Assembly (NCBI GenBank): GCA_964403775.1
Contig: CAYOHL010000030.1
Location: 1 to 10,773 of the forward strand
Direction of reading: 5' to 3'
DNA length: 10,773 nt
Source: CG1-02-33-12 sp964403775
Lineage (GTDB): Archaea > Nanobdellota > Nanobdellia > Woesearchaeales > CG1-02-33-12
The translations under genes were made by a program, and so were the position numbers. Under the pieces are notes generated by a model. It worked only from the letters and a program-made list of their open reading frames with translations. It ran no database searches and was not told the DNA's origin. Each line of letters opens with the position of its first letter. The stretch's first letter is position 1. This document shows positions 5,165-10,773 of this stretch, one piece after another.

Positions 5165-7003
5165 ATGGGCACTGAACTGACTGATGAAGAAATCTTGGAC
5201 AGGTTTGAGACAGAAACCAATACTATAAAGACAAGGGCAGACGAATTGGTAAAGCTGGTTAAGCGTATGGGGGAGATTTCCTTTGAGGATGCTGCAAAAC
5301 AGCTGAATGTTTCACCCTCAACAATAGAGGCATGGGCAAACTTTCTTGAAGAGGAAAAAATAGTTTCAATCAAATATAACTTTACAAACCCGTTTCTAAC
5401 TGTCTTTGAGGAAAAGAAAAAAGCAGGGCCAGGGGAAAAGGCCCCAAAAAAACCCGCGGCCAGCAAAAAATCCACTGAAGAAACAGAAACAACCATGGTT
5501 AAAGGCATAAATGAAATGCAGGCAATGCTTGCAGAGGCCTACATCCACCTAAAGAAAAAAGAGTTTGACAAGGCAAAGGAAATATATGATAAAATCAAGG
5601 CAAACTATGAGGGCTTGCCTGCCAAATTTCTTGAAAAGAAGAAAGAGTTCAATACAAGCCTTATAAAATTAAGCAAGAACCTGGACCAGAACCTCAGCAA
5701 AATATCCGCAAGAGAGATGGAAGAGAAGTCCCAAAACATAAGGAAATTATTAGGCATGCTTGACCAGGAAATAAAGAAAAAAGAGGTAACAGAGGCAATA
5801 AGGGTTTATGGTAAGATAAAAAAAACCTATAGCAGCCTTCCAGATGGGTTCCTTGAGCAGAAGCTTATTTTGCAGAACAAAATAATAGGGCTTTATGAAC
5901 TTCTAATCAGTCTCAGGGAAGAGCAGGACATGACTGACATATCAGTGAAAAAATCTGAAATAATAAACTTATTGGAAGAGCTTAAGCAGTCCATGGATGA
6001 AAAAAATACCCCGCTTGCAGTAAAGCTCTATGAAAAAATAAGAGGGCTTTATAACAGCCTGCCAGAGGGCTTTCTGCAGGAAAAATCAGAGCTTCAGGCC
6101 AGGATAATCAGACTGTATGGGGATTTATTATCAAACTATAGGAAATTTACAATTGATGACATAAACAGAAAGACCAGGGAATTACAAAGATTGTCAGAAC
6201 TCATGAAGCAAAGGCTAAGGGAAAAGGATATTGCGTCTGCCACAAGCATGTATAGCCAGATTAAAGAGCTCTTTTACAGCATGCCAGAGGGATTTTTAAA
6301 GCAAAAAACAGAGCTGCAGAAAAAAATATTAAACCTATATGAGGAGCTGGCATTAGAGCTTGACAGGAAGTCTTCCGGAGATTTTAGCCTTAAATACCAG
6401 AAAATAGACAAAATGCTTAAAGATGCATTTGGCTGTATTAAGGACCAAAGGTTTGATTTGGCTAATGAGCTCTATGTCCAAATAATAAATATTTACAACT
6501 CAATGCCTGCCGGCTTTTTGCAGAAAAAGACAGAGCTAAGAACAAGAATTCTGGCTTTCTATAAGGATATTTCCAGCCATGAGGAATTAGGAAAAAGCAT
6601 GATTGAGATTCCTGAACTTAGGGAGCCATTTGAAAGCAGGGAACCAATGGAGGTTTCACTGCCCGAAACAAAGCAGTTCAAGTTAGAAAAATTAGCTGAG
6701 ACAAAAAAACCGCATTTAAAAGCCCATAAGAAAATTATTTCCTGGCCCAAGGTTGAAAAACCAATGCCAATTCCAAAACCCAGAATAACTGATGCCATTA
6801 AACCCAAGCCCTTGCCTGTTTCAGCTTTGCCAGAGCCACCAAAATTTAGAGAAGAGAAAAAACCAATCAAACCAAAACCAGGTTTCAATGATGCTGTCAA
6901 TGAGCCAAAACAGTCGTGGTTTAGTTTATTTAAAAAGGATAAGGAAATTGAATTAATGCCACCAAAACCGCCTGATTTTGATATTAAAAAAAATAAAAAA
7001 TAA
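5165..7003 (+). CDS. Winged-helix protein with five 74-residue repeats, beside pilus ATPase
   Basis: A 612-residue soluble protein I cannot assign to a named family. Residues about 17-80 look like a winged helix-turn-helix (LVKLVKRMGEISFEDAAKQL, then NVSPSTIEAWANFLEEE). After a Lys/Ala/Pro linker (82-110), five helical repeats span 116-485 with an exact period of 74 residues. Their prolines fall at 152, 226, 300, 374 and 448, and each repeat keeps A(-15), Y(-11), I(-8), an aromatic at -4, F(+3), L(+4) and K(+7) relative to that Pro. The first half of each repeat resembles a TPR hairpin. Residues 490-612 are Pro/Lys-rich and probably disordered, with SWFSLFKKDKE near the end. There is no signal peptide or membrane segment. 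It lies 125 nt ahead of the assembly ATPase on the same strand, so a cytoplasmic scaffold, adaptor or regulator of the pilus is plausible but unproven. DNA binding by the N-terminal domain is also possible. Confidence 0.85.
   Translation: MGTELTDEEILDRFETETNTIKTRADELVKLVKRMGEISFEDAAKQLNVSPSTIEAWANFLEEEKIVSIKYNFTNPFLTVFEEKKKAGPGEKAPKKPAASKKSTEETETTMVKGINEMQAMLAEAYIHLKKKEFDKAKEIYDKIKANYEGLPAKFLEKKKEFNTSLIKLSKNLDQNLSKISAREMEEKSQNIRKLLGMLDQEIKKKEVTEAIRVYGKIKKTYSSLPDGFLEQKLILQNKIIGLYELLISLREEQDMTDISVKKSEIINLLEELKQSMDEKNTPLAVKLYEKIRGLYNSLPEGFLQEKSELQARIIRLYGDLLSNYRKFTIDDINRKTRELQRLSELMKQRLREKDIASATSMYSQIKELFYSMPEGFLKQKTELQKKILNLYEELALELDRKSSGDFSLKYQKIDKMLKDAFGCIKDQRFDLANELYVQIINIYNSMPAGFLQKKTELRTRILAFYKDISSHEELGKSMIEIPELREPFESREPMEVSLPETKQFKLEKLAETKKPHLKAHKKIISWPKVEKPMPIPKPRITDAIKPKPLPVSALPEPPKFREEKKPIKPKPGFNDAVNEPKQSWFSLFKKDKEIELMPPKPPDFDIKKNKK
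5510..6619 (+). repeat. Five in-frame repeats of 222 bp (74 codons)
   Basis: Units begin at 5510, 5732, 5954, 6176 and 6398 (boundaries are a choice; the period is fixed by the conserved Pro codons). The protein pattern is A..xY..I...Y..(L/M)P.(G/K)FL..K. DNA identity between units is clearly lower than the protein pattern, so these are old duplications kept by selection, not a fresh expansion. Unit 1 is the most divergent (AKFLEKK); units 3-5 are closest. Confidence 0.9.
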
Positions 7004-7080
7004 CTTAATTAAAATTTAAATTTAATGAACATTCAATTAAATTAAATCCAAAAATTAAATAAACAGTTAAAGCTTTTAGA

Positions 7081-7088
7081 TTTAAATA
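7081..7088 (+). promoter_or_regulatory. TATA box of the pilus ATPase gene
   Basis: TTTAAATA, predicting transcription start near 7112 and a leader of about 17 nt that holds the GAGGTG site. It suggests the ATPase and the two platform genes can be transcribed apart from the 612-residue gene. Confidence 0.5.
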
Positions 7089-7115
7089 AAAAATTAAACA
7101 AACTTAACTGAAAAA

Positions 7116-7121
7116 GAGGTG
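7116..7121 (+). promoter_or_regulatory. Shine-Dalgarno site that selects a TTG start
   Basis: GAGGTG ends 7 nt before the TTG at 7129-7131. No ATG or GTG with comparable support lies near, so this site identifies TTG as the start codon of the ATPase gene. Confidence 0.65.
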
Positions 7122-7128
7122 TAATATA

Positions 7129-8586
7129 TTGGCTGATGCACAAGAAATAACAAAACTGGATTCTTACAAACTAAATGTCAATGACATGGTTGTTAATGTG
7201 GAGATTTTCTTGAGAAAAAATGATTTTGTCCCGCTGTACAACATATCTATCTTAAATATCAGCAAGATAACAAACATCATTTTGCATAAAATAAGGGAGG
7301 AGTTTGTATCAAAGGTTAATATAGGCGATATCCAGATAACAGACACAGGCGACCCCAGTGTTATTAAGAATAAGTTCAGCAAGGAAATCCTTGTTCTAAT
7401 AAAAAAGTATTTTCCAGATATTGACAAGAAAACCTCCAACCTTCTTGTAAACTACCTGATACAGGAAAACATAGGTCTTGGAAATGTTGAAATCCTGCTG
7501 AGGGACAAAAACCTTGAGGATATAGTGATAAATAATGCTTACAGCCCTGTCTGGGTTTATCACCGCAGGCATGGATGGCTTAAGACAAATGTCAGAATAC
7601 CTTCAGAATCAAAAATAAGGCATTACTCCACAATGATTGGAAGGGATGTTGGAAAGGAAATAACCTTATTAAAGCCATTGATGGATGCCAGTTTGCCAAC
7701 AGGCGACAGGGTTAATGCCACTCTAAGCCCTATTTCAACAGACGGCAATACAATATCAATAAGAAAGTTTGCTGAGAAGCCATGGACAATAACTGACTTT
7801 ATAAGGGGCAAAACCATCTCTTATTACGGGGCTGCACTGATATGGCTTGCTGTCCAGAACGAGCTTTCTATCTTAATTTCAGGAGGAACAGGCTCTGGAA
7901 AAACATCTATGCTTAATGTTATCTCAAACTTTTTTCCTCCAAACCAGAGGATAATTTCTATTGAAGACACAAGAGAGCTGACATTGCCTGATTCCCTGCA
8001 CTGGGTTCCTTTGGAGACAAGGTTGCCGAATCCAGAGGGCAAGGGCGAGGTTACTATGCTTGACCTTCTTGTTAATTCGCTTAGAATGAGGCCTGACAGG
8101 ATGGTTGTCGGCGAGATAAGAAGAAAAAGAGAGGCTGAAGTGCTGTTTGAGGCAATGCACACAGGCCATTCTGTCTATGCTACACTGCATGCAAATAATG
8201 CAAAAGAAACCATTGTAAGAATGACCAACCCCCCGATAGACATTCCCAAGCTTATGCTCCCTGCTCTTTCATTAATAGTTGTGCAGCATCGTGACCGAAG
8301 GACTGGAAGGAGGAGGACACTGCAGATTGCAGAGGTGCTTCCAACAGGCGACCCAAATGTTTTACTGCAGCTTGATGCCCAGAGGGATGAGATAAAACAG
8401 ATAAATGAGTCAAATGTCCTCATGGAAACAATAAACCTTTATACAGGTCTTAGCCCTGATGAGATAAGGGCAGATATAAATGAAAAAGTAAACATACTCA
8501 AATGGCTTGTTAAGAATAACATCACAAATATACACCAGATAGGGCTTATATTTGCTAAATACTACAATAAAAAACTAAAACACTAA
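7129..8586 (+). CDS. Type IV pilus assembly ATPase (GspE/FlaI/VirB11 family)
   Basis: Hexameric secretion ATPase that would sit on the cytoplasmic side of the pilus platform and drive pilin assembly. All family motifs are visible in its 485 residues: Walker A GGTGSGKT (252-259), the Asp box around IISIEDTREL (275-284), Walker B with RPDRMVVGEIR (321-331) and the His box HTGHSVYATLHA (344-355). Residues 1-150 form the variable N-terminal part. The NDD-like region with LPTGDRVNATLSP (189-201) precedes the RecA-like core. The C-terminal 80 residues follow the core, as in archaeal members. The start is a TTG with GAGGTG 7 nt upstream. Four bases separate its stop from the next frame, so it is co-transcribed with two TadC-like genes. 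The two TadC genes and the QAAME pilin point to a type IV pilus rather than an archaellum; no FlaH-like gene is present. Confidence 0.95.
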   Translation: MADAQEITKLDSYKLNVNDMVVNVEIFLRKNDFVPLYNISILNISKITNIILHKIREEFVSKVNIGDIQITDTGDPSVIKNKFSKEILVLIKKYFPDIDKKTSNLLVNYLIQENIGLGNVEILLRDKNLEDIVINNAYSPVWVYHRRHGWLKTNVRIPSESKIRHYSTMIGRDVGKEITLLKPLMDASLPTGDRVNATLSPISTDGNTISIRKFAEKPWTITDFIRGKTISYYGAALIWLAVQNELSILISGGTGSGKTSMLNVISNFFPPNQRIISIEDTRELTLPDSLHWVPLETRLPNPEGKGEVTMLDLLVNSLRMRPDRMVVGEIRRKREAEVLFEAMHTGHSVYATLHANNAKETIVRMTNPPIDIPKLMLPALSLIVVQHRDRRTGRRRTLQIAEVLPTGDPNVLLQLDAQRDEIKQINESNVLMETINLYTGLSPDEIRADINEKVNILKWLVKNNITNIHQIGLIFAKYYNKKLKH

Positions 8587-8588
8587 GC

Positions 8589-8595
8589 AGGTGAT
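8589..8595 (+). promoter_or_regulatory. Shine-Dalgarno site overlapping the annotated GTG start
   Basis: AGGTGAT matches the archaeal Shine-Dalgarno consensus and contains the GTG (8591-8593) that would be the nominal start of the first TadC-like gene. At the 4-7 nt spacing used by other leadered genes here, the start would fall near 8598-8601, where in frame there is only ATA (8600), then ATT (8603). Confidence 0.5.
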
Positions 8596-9412
8596 ATCTA
8601 TAATTGACTTGGTTAATCTTATTGTTAGGAAGCTTCCTAAATTAAAGCATAATATGGCAGTTGCACATATGAAGGAAACACCTAAACAGCTTGTTAAAAA
8701 GGCACTGGTGTTTTCTGTTTTTGCTTCTATAGCCTTAACTTTTTTCATGTTTCTCATACTAAGCAGCCAGATGCTTTCACTTTCAATACTGCCATTTGTA
8801 TTAGTTTTTGTTTTTGTTTTTGCATTTTTATTTATGCTCAATATACCCAAGGTTTATATAAGAAGGAGGGAAAGAGAAATAAACAAAGAGGTTTTGTTTG
8901 CAGGCAGATATATTCTTGTCAAGCTTGAATCAGGAACCCCGTTATTTAATTCGCTTATTGATGCATCAAAAAGCTATGGTGTTTCAGGCAGGTATTTTAA
9001 GGAAATTGTTGATGATATAAACACAGGGATGCCTATAGAAGAAGCGCTTGAAAAGTCAAGAAAATATAATGCATCAAAAAACTTCAGGCTTATAATCTGG
9101 CAGATAATAACCTCCTTAAAAACAGGGGCAGAGATAGCCTCCCCCTTAAGGGAAACCCTGAAGCAGATAACCCAAGAGGAGGTAATAGAGATAAAAGAGT
9201 ATGGAAAAAAGCTAAACTCATTGGTTATGTTCTACATGATAATTGCATGCGTAATCCCCTCATTGGGCATGACAATGCTTGTTGTTATCTCCAGCTTTCT
9301 TGAGCTGGATATTACGATGGTGCATCTTTTCTCAGTGCTGTTCTTTTTGGCAGTAATACAGTTTTTGTTTATATTATTAATCAAGTCAGCAAGACCAATG
9401 GTGAACCTATGA
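8591..9412 (+). CDS. Pilus platform membrane protein, TadC/T2SSF family (first of pair)
   Basis: Polytopic inner platform protein of a type II secretion/type IV pilus-like machine, expected to contact the ATPase. From the GTG it has 273 residues. Membrane segments lie at about 38-58, 62-84, 211-235 and 243-264, with a cytoplasmic T2SSF-type helical domain between the second and third (about 100-208). That domain includes ESGTPLFNSLIDASKSYG (113-130), the usual pattern of one T2SSF repeat, and a GxPIEEALE turn near 146-154. The start is uncertain: the GTG lies inside a good Shine-Dalgarno sequence, and alternatives are ATA 8600, ATT 8603, TTG 8609 and ATG 8654. All give the same core. It lies 4 nt after the ATPase stop and overlaps the next gene by ATGA, so the three are translated as a unit. 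Confidence 0.9.
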   Translation: MISIIDLVNLIVRKLPKLKHNMAVAHMKETPKQLVKKALVFSVFASIALTFFMFLILSSQMLSLSILPFVLVFVFVFAFLFMLNIPKVYIRRREREINKEVLFAGRYILVKLESGTPLFNSLIDASKSYGVSGRYFKEIVDDINTGMPIEEALEKSRKYNASKNFRLIIWQIITSLKTGAEIASPLRETLKQITQEEVIEIKEYGKKLNSLVMFYMIIACVIPSLGMTMLVVISSFLELDITMVHLFSVLFFLAVIQFLFILLIKSARPMVNL

Positions 9413-10440
9413 AACTGCTGTTTTTAGAGGAATTTGGAAAGGCAATAATCCCTGAAAGGATTAGGCCAAGGCTTAGGAAATACCTTCTCAGGGCAGGCAT
9501 ATCAGATGTTCCATACAGGACATTCGGTGCCTTTTTTTATGGGTTTATACTATTAACCATCCTGCTATTTTTCCTGTATGCATACCCTATTCTTTCTGAT
9601 TCATTCTCTGGATTAAAGCTTTTCATTTTTTCATTTGTTTTTGGCTTTGCCATAGCATCAGCCATTGCTGTCCTTGCATTTGCTGTAATATACTTCTACC
9701 TTGACTTAAGGATCTTTAACAGGACAAAAGAGATGGAGGAGGTATTGCAGGAGTTCTTAAAGTTTGTTTCAGAAAACCTCAAGGGAGGCATGTCTTTTGA
9801 AAAGTCATTATGGTCTGCTATAAAGCCAGAGTTCGGAATACTTGCCACTGAAGTCAGGCTTGCTGCAAAAAAGGTTATGACTGGCCAAGATGTTGACGAA
9901 GCAGTAAGGGAATTCACAGACAACTATGACTCTCCGATGCTGAGGAGGTCATTCAACCTTATTATAGAGGGCCTTAAGGGCGGCGGAAGAATAGCAGAGC
10001 TTATTGACAGGGTTATTGAAAACATAGAAGAGACAAGGATGCTGAAAAAAGAGATGGCTGCAACAAACATGACTTATGTGATATTTATAACATTTGTTGT
10101 AATAGTCATTGCACCTGGATTGTTTGCTCTGTCATACCAGCTGCTCACTGTCCTAGGAAAGTTTGCTGCTAAAATCGGGGCAACAGAAGTAAGGGCAGGG
10201 ATGACCCTTCCGCTGACTATTTCAACTATATCAATAAAGCCAGATGACTTTGTGGTTTTTTCAAGATATGCGCTTGTTACAATATCCACTTTTTCATCAA
10301 TGATAGTTTCAATGATAAGAAAGGGAAGCATCAAGGCAGGGGTAATGTATATCCCTATATTTATTGGCTTATCACTTTTAATGTATACCATGTTTATGTT
10401 TTTGCTTACAATGATATTTAGCAGCCTGATTGCAATTTAG
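9409..10440 (+). CDS. Pilus platform membrane protein, TadC/T2SSF family (second of pair)
   Basis: Second platform subunit, 343 residues. It has a short N-terminal cytoplasmic region (PERIRPRLRKYLLRAG), membrane segments at about 39-60 and 70-98, a cytoplasmic T2SSF domain at about 105-220 (EFLKFVSENLKGGMSFEKSL; later EGLKGGGRIAELIDRVIENI), and further segments at about 222-245, 282-302 and 310-338. The GG-rich turn and the following amphipathic helix are typical of archaeal TadC/FlaJ-like proteins. The ATG overlaps the TGA of the first platform gene (ATGA at 9409-9412), which implies translational coupling and balanced amounts of the two proteins. Archaeal pili often use two such subunits where bacterial GspF is one protein with two domains. 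Its stop is followed by A9 and then a fresh promoter for the pilin. Confidence 0.92.
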   Translation: MKLLFLEEFGKAIIPERIRPRLRKYLLRAGISDVPYRTFGAFFYGFILLTILLFFLYAYPILSDSFSGLKLFIFSFVFGFAIASAIAVLAFAVIYFYLDLRIFNRTKEMEEVLQEFLKFVSENLKGGMSFEKSLWSAIKPEFGILATEVRLAAKKVMTGQDVDEAVREFTDNYDSPMLRRSFNLIIEGLKGGGRIAELIDRVIENIEETRMLKKEMAATNMTYVIFITFVVIVIAPGLFALSYQLLTVLGKFAAKIGATEVRAGMTLPLTISTISIKPDDFVVFSRYALVTISTFSSMIVSMIRKGSIKAGVMYIPIFIGLSLLMYTMFMFLLTMIFSSLIAI

Positions 10441-10449
10441 AAAAAAAAA

Positions 10450-10464
10450 CGAAAGATTTATATA
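10450..10464 (+). promoter_or_regulatory. Strong promoter (BRE plus TATA) of the pilin gene
   Basis: CGAAAGA (10450-10456) fits the purine-rich TFB recognition element and runs directly into TTTATATA (10457-10464). Transcription should start near 10488, giving a leader of about 33 nt. A 12-bp palindrome, TTTATTAATAAA (10494-10505), lies in that leader just before the Shine-Dalgarno site. This is the best BRE/TATA pair in the window, fitting a highly expressed structural subunit. Confidence 0.65.
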
Positions 10465-10508
10465 AAAGAAGGAGTATTAATTCAACAGAAGCATTTATTA
10501 ATAAAAAA

Positions 10509-10515
10509 GGAGGAG
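10509..10515 (+). promoter_or_regulatory. Strong Shine-Dalgarno site of the pilin gene
   Basis: GGAGGAG lies 5 nt before the ATG at 10521 and 11 nt before a second in-frame ATG at 10527. It favours the first ATG and is the strongest ribosome-binding site in the window. Confidence 0.7.
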
Positions 10516-10520
10516 ATAAA

Positions 10521-10773
10521 ATGGTTATGAAAAAAAAGGCACAGGCTGCCATGGAATTCTTAATGACCTATGGATGGGCAATACTTGTTGTATTGGTTGT
10601 TATCGGAGCATTAGCATATTTTGGTGTTTTAAACCCGCAGAACCTCTTGCCAGAGAAATGCACTCTGCCAATGGGCTTGTACTGCAAGGATTATATCATA
10701 AATAGAGGAGACAATTTGATAAGCCTTAAGCTTGAAAATGGAATGGGCAGGGGCATAATGATTACTAGCATGA
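10521..10773 (+). CDS. Type IV pilin-like protein with class III signal peptide, 3' truncated by window edge
   Basis: The frame is open for 84 codons and runs off the window. It starts MVMKKKAQAAMEFLMTYGW and continues into a hydrophobic stretch ending ALAYFGVL. This is the archaeal class III signal: a short basic leader, cleavage expected between A7 and Q8 by a PibD/EppA-type peptidase, then QAAME with Glu at +5 of the mature protein, then the hydrophobic N-terminal helix that forms the filament core. After the helix comes NPQNLLPEKCTLPMGLYC, with two cysteines that may form a disulfide in the outer domain. Residue -1 is Ala where many family members have Gly, which is tolerated. Its position after the ATPase and platform genes makes it the likely substrate of that machine. 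The C-terminal domain is not visible, so pilin type cannot be set. Confidence 0.9.
   Translation, partial: MVMKKKAQAAMEFLMTYGWAILVVLVVIGALAYFGVLNPQNLLPEKCTLPMGLYCKDYIINRGDNLISLKLENGMGRGIMITSM

Larger units (their letters stand above)
7004..7128. other. AT-rich intergenic spacer ahead of the pilus ATPase gene
   Basis: A 125-bp, nearly GC-free spacer with five copies of AATTAAA (7007, 7035, 7040, 7053, 7092). No ORF, RNA fold or long T run is visible. It ends with a TATA box and a Shine-Dalgarno site for the ATPase gene. The repeated heptamer may only reflect base composition. Confidence 0.5.

Noticed and set aside
5158..5508. Minus-strand frame of 116 codons opposite the start of the 612-residue gene
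   Set aside because: Ser/Val/Phe-rich shadow translation over a coding region with clear repeat and domain structure on the other strand.
5510..6619. Tandem repeat considered as CRISPR or satellite DNA
   Set aside because: The 222-bp period is in frame, conserved at protein level and degenerate at DNA level; there are no short identical repeats with spacers.
7004..7128. AATTAAA copies considered as a regulatory iteron array
   Set aside because: Spacing is irregular and the whole spacer is nearly pure A/T, so this is expected from composition.
7129..10440. Archaellum (flagellar) operon
   Set aside because: There is one ATPase and two TadC-like proteins, with no FlaH, FlaF/G or other archaellum genes; the pilin has a QAAME type IV pilin signature.
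1..10773. tRNA, rRNA, insertion sequences, transposase genes or attachment sites
   Set aside because: None was seen by eye on either strand; a covariance-model scan was not possible, so a small RNA could be missed.

Overview
The window reads as chromosomal DNA of an AT-rich archaeon, most likely a DPANN-type lineage (Woesearchaeota/Pacearchaeota-like). The evidence is an archaeal-type MetRS with four CxxC pairs and a fused C-terminal tRNA-binding domain, TTTAAATA-type TATA boxes about 27 nt before inferred transcription starts, several probably leaderless genes, and a pilin with a class III (QAAME) signal peptide encoded beside a GspE/FlaI-like ATPase and two TadC-like membrane proteins. The lineage is inferred from gene style; there is no rRNA here.

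Layout. (1) 1-492: a decayed left edge. A HEPN-domain gene enters from the left on the + strand and is broken by a frameshift near 225-245. Converging on it is a 24-codon minus-strand remnant that looks like the first residues of RadC and still has a plausible promoter. (2) 493-4989: four minus-strand genes, in transcription order a half-size EamA/DMT-like membrane protein, a single-pass membrane protein with six outer cysteines, an unrecognised 229-residue protein, and metG. Each has its own TATA box, so this looks like a row of single units rather than one operon. (3) 4990-5164: a divergent promoter region with two inverted repeats. (4) 5165-10773: a + strand type IV pilus locus. It holds a 612-residue protein (winged-helix N-terminus, five repeats of exactly 74 residues, proline-rich tail), the assembly ATPase, two tandem TadC/T2SSF platform proteins joined by an ATGA overlap, and the start of a pilin that runs off the window.

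How the genes work together. The ATPase would power assembly or retraction at a membrane platform made from the two TadC-like proteins, with the pilin as substrate after cleavage by a class III prepilin peptidase that is not in the window. The 612-residue protein has no membrane segment. By position it is a candidate cytoplasmic scaffold, adaptor or regulator of this pilus, and it is the best candidate here for an undescribed component.

Expression signals fall into two classes. metG, the EamA-like gene and the 612-residue gene have the TATA box 26-28 nt before the ATG and no Shine-Dalgarno sequence, which suggests leaderless mRNAs. The 229-residue gene, the ATPase and the pilin have short leaders with GGTG or GGAGG sites. 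This decides several starts: metG begins at the ATG at 2670, not at an upstream TTG, and the ATPase begins at a TTG.
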